Notes: generated by a model not told the origin, from the letters alone. A DNA stretch of 64,000 bases from Plasticicumulans lactativorans (GCF_004341245.1 NZ_SLWY01000013.1:1-64000), one strand, 5' to 3'; counted from the stretch's first letter, positions 1 to 8,346 are shown. Numbers and translations are program-made.

Positions 1-219
1 CAAATCCATCCGCTGTCTGCGATGACATGGCTATCAACCTCCGGCGGTTCTTTTGATAACCATAGTTTATTAAAAAGCTAAGCAGAGATCAGTAACGCGC
101 ACAACGCGTTTAACAATTTCTACAACGAACCAGCCCACGCCAGAGCCCTAGCCTCTTATATATCATCGGCAGGGCAAATTCCTGATGCCGTTCGCAAGTC
201 ATACGTAAAAACCATCGTA

Positions 220-528
220 ATGACCAAGATCGGTAATGGATACGGCATTTCAGGAATGGCTGAACCGTATTACGATTCGTTGATTGAGAAGTTTGGTGAA
301 AGCGAAATCAAGGAATTTGTGCAGCTATTACTCGACAGAGAGTTCTCCTCTCGTGTTGCCTTGCGTTCATGTGCGCCAAATTTCAAGAATCTTGCGAACT
401 ATCTTTCCGGAAGAACAACAAATCAGATATCCCTGCAGGCTCTGCAAAAAATCGTTGGCTCAACTGATGCACAAATTCCAGGCCTCGGAAAAGACTCAGC
501 GTACAAACGAGTCATTGATTCATATTGA
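220..528 (+). CDS. hypothetical protein of an integron cassette, possibly 5'-degraded
   Basis: I do not recognise the family. From the first ATG the product is 102 residues, soluble-looking and probably mostly helical. The same frame reads as plausible protein all the way back to 82, with no usable start codon between 82 and 219. It is also open from base 1 up to a single TAA at 79-81. The gene may therefore begin outside the window and be broken by that stop, or the real start may be the ATG at 220, which has no clear ribosome binding site. The attC site begins six bases after the stop codon, the usual arrangement for a gene cassette. Base composition is AT-richer than the chromosomal genes further on. 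Confidence 0.45.
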   Translation: MTKIGNGYGISGMAEPYYDSLIEKFGESEIKEFVQLLLDREFSSRVALRSCAPNFKNLANYLSGRTTNQISLQALQKIVGSTDAQIPGLGKDSAYKRVIDSY

Positions 529-533
529 CAACG

Positions 534-603
534 ATATAACAATTCGTTCCAGCGGACCGTCAAAAGCTGCGCTTTTGCCGTCCGCTGAACTCAAACGTTA
601 GCA
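534..603 (+). other. integron attC site 1
   Basis: The left core-like box TATAAC (535-540) and right core site GTTAGC (597-602) flank imperfectly complementary arms. GTTCCAGCGGAC on the left pairs with GTCCGCTGAAC on the right, leaving one unpaired base as in true attC sites. The centre forms a further hairpin (CAAAAG/CTTTTG). Layout and box sequences closely resemble aadA-type attC sites. Recombination would occur at the G/TT of 597-599, so this site ends the first cassette and the next one starts here. Confidence 0.85.
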
Positions 604-624
604 CTCAAAATCGAGCCTTGGGAA

Positions 625-1143
625 ATGACCGGAATTATGGACAAAGTTATCGACAAGCTGTCAGCTTACAACATCTTTACGAACCTCTTTCCTGGGGTGG
701 TGTACTGCTTTGTTGCTACCAAGCTTTTCGGCCTATCCCTGGTCCCAGAAGACCTGGTTGTTGCCGCTTTCCTTTACTACTTTTGTGGGATGGTGATCTC
801 AAGGGTCAGTTCCGTTGTAGTCGAGCCGCTGATGTCAAAATCAGGATTTGTTACCTACGCGGACTACGGTGACTACGTCGCCGCGTCCAATACCGACAAG
901 TTCATCGGGCAATTGTTGGAGACAAGCAACTCCTACAGAAGCGTTGTTGCTTTGGTGATATGTCTTCTCGGCACAGGTGCTTGGACAGAGGCGGTCACGC
1001 GATGGTCAGCATTCGGGGCTGTTAGCCACTACGTACTTTTGGCCGCACTTCTTGTTTTGTTTAGCTTTGCCTTTCGCAAACAGACTCAATACATCACGAA
1101 GAGAGTCGCTCTAAACAAGCAAGGCGGAGATGCTGAATCATGA
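625..1143 (+). CDS. four-helix membrane protein, first gene of a two-gene cassette
   Basis: The 172-residue product has about four hydrophobic segments (roughly residues 16-40, 44-66, 108-126 and 140-157). They are separated by a soluble stretch rich in Tyr, Asp and Ser around residues 70-105. No enzyme motif is visible and I cannot name the family. Its stop codon overlaps the next start codon (ATGA at 1140-1143), so the two genes are translationally coupled and probably form one functional unit. The pair sits between two attC sites, so it is a single mobile cassette with two genes. The start may instead be the ATG at 637, which has a GGA just upstream. A membrane anchor or membrane-acting effector is an inference from context. 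Confidence 0.7.
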   Translation: MTGIMDKVIDKLSAYNIFTNLFPGVVYCFVATKLFGLSLVPEDLVVAAFLYYFCGMVISRVSSVVVEPLMSKSGFVTYADYGDYVAASNTDKFIGQLLETSNSYRSVVALVICLLGTGAWTEAVTRWSAFGAVSHYVLLAALLVLFSFAFRKQTQYITKRVALNKQGGDAES

Positions 1144-2087
1144 CCATTCAGTCTGTGAGAACCAGGTTTCGCGCCTATCAACTAGATGCCGCGGGTTCTT
1201 CTTTTTCTTACGCCAGCGGGAGTCGTTTCGTTCTGATCGAAGGCCGGTATTGCGATGGAAACGAAGACAGCATCAAGCAAGAGTTGAGGATTTGTGGGCT
1301 GGATCAGATTACGACCCTGCATATCACCTCTTGGGATCAAGACCACTGTTCGCCTAAACAGCTAGAAAAGATACTTGAGGAATTTAATCCGCAAAAAGTA
1401 GAGCATCCAGGCTATGCCCCGCACACGGACTGCGGCAAAGAAAGCTTGGGAATCATCGAAAGCTTCAAAAAGAACAGGGCTAGAGCAAAGATTGTAGCGG
1501 TAACTCCTGAGTACATTGAAAGTCTCGATGCGGCGTCTAACTACGGCTATAACAACATCATCTACTGGCCGAAGGAAATAGACTCCGATAACGCCAACAA
1601 CAATTCGACGGTAAAACAATTTCGGAGCGGTAGCTTCAATGTGCTGAGCTTGGGCGACGTTGAATCGACGCAAATATCGTCATATCTGAGAAGGGCCCGC
1701 ACGATCAACTCTGAAGTTGATGTGATGATCATGGCCCATCATGGTGCGGACAATGGCTTCACGACATCTGCTTTTCTGAAAGCAGTAAGACCTACGCTAG
1801 CAATAGCAACGTCAAATTACGGAAACCAATTCAATCACCCGAAGCCAGAAATGCGCGAGCTACTTGACAAGCATGATGTCAAGTTATTCACGACCAAGAC
1901 TGGAGATGTGATCGTCAACTCGCTTGATAGGCACACGGGCCGGTTTGAGGTAGTGAATCTCAAGGCTGGTAGCACAGAGGTATCAAGTCACTACGTTGGG
2001 CATGCCCGTAAGAGCCGTTACTTGCAAAATAATGCGGATACGCTGAGGGATCGTAGAACAAAGCACAATAGAGGGCCGAGGCATTGA
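1140..2087 (+). CDS. ComEC-like metallo-beta-lactamase-fold protein
   Basis: The 315-residue soluble protein matches the cytosolic metallo-beta-lactamase domain of ComEC/Rec2-type proteins. The first metal-binding loop reads SWDQDHC (about residues 62-68), where ComEC-like enzymes have SHxDxDH, so the first His appears lost while the Asp-x-Asp-His part is kept. A GD motif in LSLGDVES (about 177-184) and MAHHGADNGF (about 197-206) followed by HPKPEM near 237 agree with later metal-site and fold motifs. The ComEC domain acts on nucleic acid or phosphodiester substrates; no membrane channel part is present here. It overlaps the upstream membrane gene by 4 bp. A nuclease or phosphodiesterase role, perhaps in phage defence, is inference. 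Confidence 0.7.
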   Translation: MTIQSVRTRFRAYQLDAAGSSFSYASGSRFVLIEGRYCDGNEDSIKQELRICGLDQITTLHITSWDQDHCSPKQLEKILEEFNPQKVEHPGYAPHTDCGKESLGIIESFKKNRARAKIVAVTPEYIESLDAASNYGYNNIIYWPKEIDSDNANNNSTVKQFRSGSFNVLSLGDVESTQISSYLRRARTINSEVDVMIMAHHGADNGFTTSAFLKAVRPTLAIATSNYGNQFNHPKPEMRELLDKHDVKLFTTKTGDVIVNSLDRHTGRFEVVNLKAGSTEVSSHYVGHARKSRYLQNNADTLRDRRTKHNRGPRH

Positions 2088-2088
2088 G

Positions 2089-2187
2089 TGCTAACAAATC
2101 GCTGCAGGTGACGTTTGATCCGCCGCCGATTTTTGCTACCGCAAAAACCGTCGTCGCCTCAAACGCACCTGAGCTCAAATGTTAGCC
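2089..2187 (+). other. integron attC site 2
   Basis: Boxes GCTAAC (2090-2095) and GTTAGC (2181-2186) are perfect inverse complements. The inner arms GCTGCAGGTGACGTTTGA and TCAAACGCACCTGAGC pair with two extrahelical bases on the left arm, the hallmark of attC strand choice. A variable central part contains a second hairpin (TTTTTGC/GCAAAAA). The site begins two bases after the stop codon of the upstream gene and the next gene starts 16 bases after the core site. Orientation is the same as attC site 1, so any integrase gene should lie to the left of the window. Confidence 0.88.
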
Positions 2188-2202
2188 ACCTGAGTAACTC
2201 GC

Positions 2203-2961
2203 ATGTCTGAGCTCGACGAACTTCCCGCCGTCTTTGTTAGACACGCCGCAGCCATCCTAGGCGACACAAGCAAGGGCATTAGCGGCGGTGAGATAGTGCG
2301 CGTTTGTTCCGCCTATGCCATAGATGCGAATGTCGATATCCCATACGCGTCTTATCCCTTCACAGGCCGTATGGGCATCAACAAGCGCACCGCCCTCTAC
2401 GAAAGCATAATGGCATTCCCGTCAAAGTGGCGGTACAAGATCATTCGGGAGTTATGCGATCACAAGGTAATTCAGCAGTTCAACGCTGCCGAGGCGAACA
2501 AACTCAAAGTGCAGTTGTTCACTCGCTATGGGCGCTTTAGTGGCGACGCATCGGCATCCGATATCAACCATGCCCTGATTGAAGAAACCCGTCACTGGCT
2601 AAGTGCATTCCCAAAGTCACTTGATCTATACAACGGCGCACAGCAGAAACGTGAGCACGGCGTCTTCGACAGAAACGTCCTAGACGATCTACGCCTCGCC
2701 CTGGAAACGTTGCTTCACGATCTCCTTGGAAACCATAAGTCCTTGGAAAACCAACTTCAGCCGTTGGGCGCGTTCATCAAGGACAAAGAGGGCTCGCCAG
2801 AATTGGCAAACATGTTTGTGAAGCTGATCGAGTATTACGCCAAGTACCAGAACACATACGTCAAACATGATGCCGCCGTTGTAGAGCAAGAGGTGGATTT
2901 CGTCTTCGAGATTACTTCCTGCTTTATGCGCCACCTCGTTCGTATCTTCGGGAACTCGTAG
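2203..2961 (+). CDS. AbiJ-like abortive infection family protein
   Basis: The 252-residue protein has an N-terminal domain (about 1-110) with the segment SGGEIVRVCSAYA and a region ending in KWRYKIIRELCDH, which I recognise from AbiJ-type N-terminal domains. The C-terminal half (about 150-250) is a helical domain with DLRLALETLLHDLLGN and a late FVFEITSCFMRHLVRI helix, typical of the abortive-infection C-terminal family. Such proteins are associated with growth arrest or death after phage infection. It is the only gene of its cassette and starts shortly after an attC core site. The family assignment is from recalled sequence resemblance, not a database search. The catalytic or trigger mechanism cannot be read from the sequence. 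Confidence 0.6.
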   Translation: MSELDELPAVFVRHAAAILGDTSKGISGGEIVRVCSAYAIDANVDIPYASYPFTGRMGINKRTALYESIMAFPSKWRYKIIRELCDHKVIQQFNAAEANKLKVQLFTRYGRFSGDASASDINHALIEETRHWLSAFPKSLDLYNGAQQKREHGVFDRNVLDDLRLALETLLHDLLGNHKSLENQLQPLGAFIKDKEGSPELANMFVKLIEYYAKYQNTYVKHDAAVVEQEVDFVFEITSCFMRHLVRIFGNS

Positions 2962-3135
2962 GTTGGGCTGAGCCTGCGAAGCCCAACGTTTTATTTACCG
3001 CTCACGTTCGCACTCGGCAAAACTGCCAGTGAAGCAACCGATGACGCCAACGGCATCAAAATAGCGCATCGGTTTACGATCTTCCGGCGTGGCCGCGGTA
3101 AACGTTGGGCTTCATTTCATTCAGCCCAACCTACA
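2959..3135. repeat. inverted REP-like pair with attC-like boxes (possible attC site 3)
   Basis: GTAGGTTGGGCT (2959-2970) is matched by AGCCCAACCTAC (3123-3134). Inside, AGCCCAACGTTT (2980-2991) is matched by AAACGTTGGGCT (3100-3111). The centre has further pairing (AACCGATG near 3036 with CATCGGTT near 3066). GCCCAAC (2981-2987) and GTTGGGC (3104-3110) fit the degenerate attC core consensus RYYYAAC/GTTRRRY. It directly follows the AbiJ-like cassette gene, where an attC is expected. The outer GTTGGGCT...AGCCCAAC units also resemble REP-type repeats common in betaproteobacteria. It could be an attC, a REP doublet or a small MITE. Confidence 0.5.
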
Positions 3136-3562
3136 GTGGTTGCGCTCGTGATCGGCGTCGCGCCCGCGCTTGTTCTCACCAGCACCCCCTCGCCGCAACC
3201 TGCGCGGGCACTCCACGACGCCGAATGGCCCCCACCCCCGAACCCAAACCCTGATCTCGATCACGCTGCCCGGCCGGAGGCTGCCCAGGATTGGCGCAGG
3301 TCCATCGCAGCTTCGCTGCAATCAGGCATGCCCAACGACGTGAGGGTGTCTTCCCCGTACCTGTCTGCAAATGCGGTCCGCACCGCATACGCCGGGACTC
3401 CCCGGCGCAGCCTTGTCAAATCACTGATCAGATTCTAGTTTTTGGGTGCTTGAGCGGGCGTTGCAGGTGTGTTCGGGAGGGCCGACAGAGCGTCGGCTCG
3501 GGGTTTGGCGACGATCCCGTATCTTCCAGGCATGAATGCCGGATACGGAAAGGAGAGGCGCC
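3136..3562. other. non-coding stretch between cassette array and retropepsin-like gene
   Basis: I see no convincing gene. A 100-codon open frame with a GTG start at 3136 has a low-complexity Pro/Ala-rich translation and no match I recognise. A good ribosome binding site (GGAAAGGAG) lies at the right end, at about 3545-3553, and serves the gene at 3563. Composition changes here from AT-richer to GC-rich, marking the right edge of the acquired array. Confidence 0.5.
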
Positions 3563-4417
3563 ATGGCAAAGGGTGGGATTCGCAAGCTGACCGATTTCTC
3601 CGTGCCGATCGCCGAGACGGCACGCGATGCCGCGTCCAAGGGGCTCCTGAGCCCCGACGCGGCGGAACGCTGGATCCTGGCGGACGAGTACGTCCAGCGG
3701 CACCGGGCCGACCTGACGAGGGTTCACCCGGGCAAGGCGATCGCCGTGGCCATGGACGAAGGCCAGGCCAGCGGCTTCGCCACCTACGCCGCCGACGCCG
3801 ATGGCGAGGCGGTGGCGCAGGCCGTGCAGTTCAGCCCGGACAGCCCGTTCGTGCTGATTCCCGTCGGGCAGATCCCGATCGACTCCAACATCGCCCTGCA
3901 GGACGAGGAGGAACCGCAGTTGCCGGTCCTCGTGCTGCCGGTCACGCAGGACGATGCGAAGAAGCTGGTGGACAGCGACGGGAAGACCTATCTGGGCCGG
4001 TCAGGTAATCCCTTCACCACCGGTGCCTTCGTGACCAGCGACGGCAAGGCCCTGGAGAAAAAGGAATACCTGATCGACACGGGGGCCTCGCTGTCCGCGA
4101 TCTCGGAGGAAAACCTGGAAAAGATGACCAAGGCGGGGGCCAAGCTGGAACCGGCCGGGGACATCGACGCGCAGACGGGCAAGGGCAAGGCGAAGATCAA
4201 GATGGTCAAGGGCGGCGCCATGGTGTTCAAGCGCACCACGGAGGACGGCAAGGGCACCGAATCGGTCACCTGCGACCTCGCGGTGATGGTGATCCCGAAG
4301 ATCGACATCCTCGGCGTCGACCAGTTGAAGAAGACGGGCACCAAGCTCGACTTCGACCCCGCGAGCGGAACCGCTGAACTGAAGGCCCGGCCCACGCCCA
4401 AGGCGCCGGGGAAGTGA
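3563..4417 (+). CDS. retropepsin-like aspartic protease domain protein
   Basis: The 284-residue product has a C-terminal half that looks like a single-lobe pepsin/retropepsin domain. It has the active-site motif LIDTGAS with Asp172-Thr173-Gly174, then hydrophobic strands and IDILGVDQL near 255, resembling the second conserved ILG element of such domains. Retropepsins work as dimers, so one DTG per chain is expected. The N-terminal 140 residues are not recognised, and no signal peptide or membrane helix is visible. The ATG at 3563 is preferred over the upstream in-frame ATG at 3536 because GGAAAGGAG lies nine bases in front. It stands alone between the integron end and the mhp cluster. Substrate and role are unknown; a clan AA peptidase without activity is also possible. 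Confidence 0.65.
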   Translation: MAKGGIRKLTDFSVPIAETARDAASKGLLSPDAAERWILADEYVQRHRADLTRVHPGKAIAVAMDEGQASGFATYAADADGEAVAQAVQFSPDSPFVLIPVGQIPIDSNIALQDEEEPQLPVLVLPVTQDDAKKLVDSDGKTYLGRSGNPFTTGAFVTSDGKALEKKEYLIDTGASLSAISEENLEKMTKAGAKLEPAGDIDAQTGKGKAKIKMVKGGAMVFKRTTEDGKGTESVTCDLAVMVIPKIDILGVDQLKKTGTKLDFDPASGTAELKARPTPKAPGK

Positions 4418-4713
4418 GGGCGGGCACGGGCAGGCGCCCGCCGGCTGCCAGGGAAAAGGCCGGGATGCCCGGCAGCCGGCCCGATGTACGAGCGGCGTAA
4501 GGGAAGGCCGTTTCCTGAAAACGCCGCTCGCCGGGCCGAACGAGGTGAAACCCGGCACGCATCACCCCCGCGCGGGACGCTCGTGAGCCGGTGCCTTTCG
4601 ACAGGCGCTGCGTCGAAACGATGCGAAACGCCTCATCGCGCTGACGCTGCCATTGCCTGGCGCTGCAAGCCCTGTCCCGCGGGGAGGGGGCGGGGGCTCC
4701 ATTACCCGGTTCA
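4418..4713. other. convergent intergenic region
   Basis: The 296 bases lie between the 3' ends of the retropepsin-like gene and mhpR. CATTACCCGG occurs twice near 4700-4721 and a G-rich run lies at about 4680-4695. I see no convincing gene and no clear hairpin with a T-tract. Confidence 0.4.
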
Positions 4714-5529
4714 TTACCCGGCGGCATCCTCGAAGGGCGTCGGCATCAGCGCCTGTTCGATCCTGGCGACCACGTCCTTCATCGCCGGCAGGTAGCGCTG
4801 GGCGGCCACCTCGACGGGCATCGCCTTGGCGATGTAGACGAGATTCAGGCAGGCGATGACGCTTTGCCCGCGCCGCACCGGCAGCGCGATTGCGCCGATC
4901 TTTTTCTCGGGCTCCCAATCGCCGTAATTGAAGCCGTAGCCGAGGTGGCGCACTTTCCGCAACAGGTTGTCGACGAGCGGGGCATCGCGCGCCATTCGCG
5001 CCTGTTCGTCGTCCCTGGTCGCCAGCAGGCGGAGTATCTGCTGCCGTTCCTGTTCCTCGCAGTTGGCGAGATAGGCGCGCCCGGTCGCCGTGAACAGCAT
5101 TGGCAGGCGTCGACCCACCATCGAGCGATGGAAGGACAAACGGCTGAAGCGGTGCGTGGTTTCGCGAATCACCATCGCGTCGACATCCAGGGTGCAGAGG
5201 TCCGTCGGCCACACGACCTTTTGCAGCAAATCGCCGAGCAGGGGCGCCACCAGTTGCGAAATCCATTGCTCGTCCTTGAAGCCTTCGCTGAGTTCGCGGA
5301 CTTTGATGCAGAGCCGGTAACTGTCATCGGAATCGCTGCGCCGCACGTAGCCTTCGCTCTGCAGTGATTCCAGCAGTCGGCGAATGGTGGTGCGATGCAG
5401 TCCCGTCTTCTCGCTGATGTAAGCGATCGAGGCGCCACCGCCGTCGCTGCGGTTGAGCGTTTGCAGAACATCCAGGCCGCGAATCAATCCCCGGACCATT
5501 TTGTATTCGGCGCCAGGTTCATTCTTCAT
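4714..5529 (-). CDS. mhpR: IclR-family transcriptional activator MhpR
   Basis: The 271-residue regulator has an N-terminal winged helix (HRTTIRRLLESL at about 43-54 is the recognition helix) and a C-terminal IclR effector domain. The sequence is strikingly close to Escherichia coli MhpR (for example LSEGFKDEQWIS, RETTHRFSRLSFHR and ACLNLVYIAKAM). MhpR activates the catabolic operon in response to 3-(3-hydroxyphenyl)propionate. It is divergent from mhpA with a 191-bp gap holding a perfect palindrome, so the regulator presumably controls both directions. The start at 5529 is chosen because GGAGGA lies just upstream; an in-frame ATG at 5553 would add eight poorly conserved residues. Confidence 0.9.
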   Translation of the reverse strand: MKNEPGAEYKMVRGLIRGLDVLQTLNRSDGGGASIAYISEKTGLHRTTIRRLLESLQSEGYVRRSDSDDSYRLCIKVRELSEGFKDEQWISQLVAPLLGDLLQKVVWPTDLCTLDVDAMVIRETTHRFSRLSFHRSMVGRRLPMLFTATGRAYLANCEEQERQQILRLLATRDDEQARMARDAPLVDNLLRKVRHLGYGFNYGDWEPEKKIGAIALPVRRGQSVIACLNLVYIAKAMPVEVAAQRYLPAMKDVVARIEQALMPTPFEDAAG

Positions 5530-5621
5530 TGCGCGTCCTCCGCCGCCGGGCACATCAACGCATCACTCGGTCAGAGCCTGCTTCAGATTCGTGTCATGTA
5601 AATAAATTTTAGTAAAAACAA

Positions 5622-5644
5622 AGGTGTGCACCAAGTGCACACCT
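5622..5644. promoter_or_regulatory. palindromic operator, probable MhpR site
   Basis: The half-sites AGGTGTGCAC and GTGCACACCT are perfect inverse complements separated by CAA. The palindrome lies 77 bases before the mhpA start codon and 92 bases before the mhpR start, in the divergent region. IclR-family regulators bind such short palindromes. Assignment to MhpR is inferred from position. Confidence 0.7.
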
Positions 5645-5656
5645 CGAAGGGTTTCC

Positions 5657-5687
5657 TTTGCCGGTTCCATGGGTGGCTACCTAGTAT
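5657..5687 (+). promoter_or_regulatory. candidate mhpA promoter
   Basis: TTGCCG (5658-5663) and TAGTAT (5682-5687) are spaced by 18 bases, as a weak sigma-70 -35/-10 pair. The palindrome centre lies just upstream of the -35 box, where an activator would bind. The match is imperfect and no start site is known. Confidence 0.35.
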
Positions 5688-5720
5688 AGCCGCACACCAA
5701 AACCAGTGGAGGAACGAACA

Positions 5721-7394
5721 ATGGCGACAACGGTTTCAAACATGACCTCTTCCGATCACCACGCTGATGTCGTGATTCTCGGCGCCGGTCCCGTCGGGCT
5801 GACCATTGCCAATTATCTGGGGCAGTGCGGTGTCGACGTACTGGTGATCGAGAAACTGGATCAGTTGATCGATTACCCCCGTGCCATCGGCATCGACGAC
5901 GAATCCCTGCGCGTGCTGCAGTCCGTCGGCCTCATCGACAAGGTGCTGCCCCATACCACGCCGAATCACTGGATGCGTTTCCTGACGCCGAAAGGCCGCT
6001 GCTTCGCGTCGATCGAGCCGAAGACCGATGAATTCGGCTGGGCGCGGCGCAATGCCTTCATTCAGCCGCAGGTCGACCGCGTGCTGTTCGAGGGGCTGCA
6101 GCGTTTCGACAACGTCCGCGTGCTGTTCTCCCGCGAAGTCACGGATTTCAGCCAGGAGCCGTCCGGCGTCGTGCTGCACATGAAAAAGGGCGATGCGCCG
6201 GTCGAAACCGTCCGCTCGCGTTACCTGGTGGCCTGCGACGGCGGCAACAGCTTCGTGCGCCGCACGCTGGACGTGCCGTTCGACGGCAAGACCGCGCCGA
6301 ACCAGTGGATCGTCATCGACATCGCCAACGACCCGCTCGGCACGCCGAACATCTACATGTGCTGCGACCCGGTGCGCCCCTACGTTTCCGCGGCGCTGCC
6401 CCACGGCATCCGCCGTTTCGAGTTCATGGTGATGCCGGGCGAGACCGAGGCGGAACTGAGCAAGCCCGAGAACATGCGCAAGCTGCTCGCCAAGGTGCTG
6501 CCGAACCCCGATCGCGTCGAGCTGATCCGCCAGCGCGTCTACACCCACAACGCCCGCCTGGCCGGCCGCTTCCGCGTCGACAACATCCTGCTGGCCGGCG
6601 ACGCCGCCCATATCATGCCGGTGTGGCAGGGGCAGGGTTACAACAGCGGCATCCGTGACGCCAACAACCTGGCCTGGAAGCTGGCGATGGTGGTCAAGGG
6701 CCTGGCGGATCCGTCGCTGCTGGATACCTACGAGCTGGAGCGCCGCGACCACGCCAGGGCGATGATCGACCTGTCGGTGACGGCCGGCCACGTGCTGGCG
6801 CCGCCGAAGCGCTGGATGGGCACGGTGCGCGACGGCATCTCCTGGCTGCTCAACTACGTGCCGCCGGTCAAGCGCTACTTCCTGGAGATGCGCTTCAAGC
6901 CGATGCCGCAGTACACCCGGGGCGCCCTGGTGGCGGCGGAGCCTGCGCTCAAGCGCTCGCCGGTGGGCCGGATGTTCATCCAGCCGAAGGTGCTGACCGA
7001 GGACGGCCGCAAGGTCCTGCTCGACGACGCCATCGGCAACCGCTTCGCCGTCATCGCCTGGGGCACCGATCCGACCTGGGGCCTGAGTGCCGAACAGGTG
7101 GCGACGTGGAAGGCGCTGGGTGCCTGCTTCATCCAGGCGCTGCCGTCGGTGCAGCTCGACGCCGGCACGGTCGCGCCGGACGGCGTGATCCGCATCGGCG
7201 ATGCCGACGGCCGCCTGAAGGAGTGGTTCGGCAACCATCCGGCCTCGGTCGTCATCCTGCGTCCGGACCGCTTCGTCGCCGCCCTGGCGATCCCGCAGAC
7301 CCTGGGTGCCGTCTGCGGCCAGCTCGGCAAGGTGCTCGGTGCGCGCGGGTCGGCGGCCGGCGGTCGCGTGTCCACCGTGGGCGAGGCGGCCTGA
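5721..7394 (+). CDS. mhpA: 3-(3-hydroxyphenyl)propionate hydroxylase MhpA
   Basis: The 557-residue flavoprotein monooxygenase hydroxylates 3-(3-hydroxyphenyl)propionate to the 2,3-dihydroxy compound using NADH, FAD and oxygen. The FAD-binding GAGPVG (residues 21-26) lies in the first Rossmann fold. The second FAD motif [16 protein letters not shown] is at about 290-305, followed by NLAWKL. Length and motifs match the E. coli enzyme (about 554 residues). The ATG at 5721 follows GGAGGAACGAACA and is preferred over an upstream in-frame ATG at 5706. It is the first gene of the operon; mhpB starts one base after its stop codon. Confidence 0.92.
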   Translation: MATTVSNMTSSDHHADVVILGAGPVGLTIANYLGQCGVDVLVIEKLDQLIDYPRAIGIDDESLRVLQSVGLIDKVLPHTTPNHWMRFLTPKGRCFASIEPKTDEFGWARRNAFIQPQVDRVLFEGLQRFDNVRVLFSREVTDFSQEPSGVVLHMKKGDAPVETVRSRYLVACDGGNSFVRRTLDVPFDGKTAPNQWIVIDIANDPLGTPNIYMCCDPVRPYVSAALPHGIRRFEFMVMPGETEAELSKPENMRKLLAKVLPNPDRVELIRQRVYTHNARLAGRFRVDNILLAGDAAHIMPVWQGQGYNSGIRDANNLAWKLAMVVKGLADPSLLDTYELERRDHARAMIDLSVTAGHVLAPPKRWMGTVRDGISWLLNYVPPVKRYFLEMRFKPMPQYTRGALVAAEPALKRSPVGRMFIQPKVLTEDGRKVLLDDAIGNRFAVIAWGTDPTWGLSAEQVATWKALGACFIQALPSVQLDAGTVAPDGVIRIGDADGRLKEWFGNHPASVVILRPDRFVAALAIPQTLGAVCGQLGKVLGARGSAAGGRVSTVGEAA

Positions 7395-7395
7395 G

Positions 7396-8346
7396 ATGAG
7401 CGCGCTGCTGCAGTGCCTTTCCCATACGCCGCTGGTCGGCGAGGTCGATCCCGAGCAGGCGGTGCTGTCCGCAGTGGACGGCGCCATCGCCGCGGCCCGG
7501 GCGCGCATCGAGCGCTTCGACCCGGAGCTGGTGATCCTGTTCGCGCCGGATCATTACAACGGCTTCTTCTACGACGTCATGCCGTCCTTCTGCATCGGCA
7601 CCGCGGCCCATGCGATCGGCGACTTCGGCACCCAGGCCGGTGACCTGGACGTGCCGGAAGCACTGGCCGAGGCCTGTGCCGGGAGCGTGCTGGCGTCGGG
7701 CGTCGACGTGGCGGTGTCGTACGCGATGCAGGTCGATCACGGCTTCGCCCAGCCGCTCGAGTACCTGCTCGGCGGCATCGACCGCAAGCCGGTGATCCCG
7801 GTGTTCGTCAACGGCGTCGCCAGGCCGTTGCCGAGCTTCCAGCGGGCGCGCCTGCTCGGCGAGGCGGTCGGGCGCTTCGCCCGCGGCCTCGACCAGCGCG
7901 TGCTGCTGATCGGCTCCGGCGGCCTGTCGCACCAGCCGCCGGTGCCGGAACTGGCCACTGCCAACGCGCACATGGCCGACCGCCTCAAGGGCAGCGGCCG
8001 CCACCTGCCGCCGGACGAGCGTGCCGCCCGTACCCGCCGCGTCATCGACGCCGCCCGCGTCTTCGTCGAGGACCCGCACTCGCTGCACCCGCTCAACCCC
8101 GAGTGGGATCGCCGGTTCATGGCGACGCTGGCGGAAGGGCGCCTGCAGGACCTCGACGCCATCGGCAACGACGAACTGTCGGCACTGGCCGGCAAGTCGA
8201 CCCACGAGGTCAAGACCTGGGTGGCGGCCTTCGCGGCGCTCTCGGCCTTCGGCCCCTATCGGGCGTGCGACGGCTTTTACCGGCCGATTCCGGAGTGGAT
8301 CTGCGGCTTCGGCAGCCTCGCCGCCGAGCCGGCGACGGCCGCCTGA
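7396..8346 (+). CDS. mhpB: 2,3-dihydroxyphenylpropionate 1,2-dioxygenase MhpB
   Basis: The 316-residue class III (LigB-type) extradiol dioxygenase opens the ring of 3-(2,3-dihydroxyphenyl)propionate next to the hydroxyls, using Fe(II) and oxygen. His115 (in VDHGF) and His179 (in GGLSHQ) fall at the positions of the two catalytic histidines of the E. coli enzyme. The C-terminus has the family signature [15 protein letters not shown]. The ATG at 7396 comes one base after the mhpA stop codon, so translation is probably coupled. An in-frame upstream extension into mhpA was rejected because the family begins with MxALLxCLSHTPL. Confidence 0.93.
   Translation: MSALLQCLSHTPLVGEVDPEQAVLSAVDGAIAAARARIERFDPELVILFAPDHYNGFFYDVMPSFCIGTAAHAIGDFGTQAGDLDVPEALAEACAGSVLASGVDVAVSYAMQVDHGFAQPLEYLLGGIDRKPVIPVFVNGVARPLPSFQRARLLGEAVGRFARGLDQRVLLIGSGGLSHQPPVPELATANAHMADRLKGSGRHLPPDERAARTRRVIDAARVFVEDPHSLHPLNPEWDRRFMATLAEGRLQDLDAIGNDELSALAGKSTHEVKTWVAAFAALSAFGPYRACDGFYRPIPEWICGFGSLAAEPATAA

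Noticed and set aside
3136-3438. A 100-codon GTG-initiated frame after the repeat pair
   Set aside because: Pro/Ala-rich, no ribosome site and no recognisable domain.
5736-7508. A 590-codon minus-strand frame antisense to mhpA
   Set aside because: Low-complexity Arg/His/Ala-rich translation; mhpA on the other strand is strongly supported.
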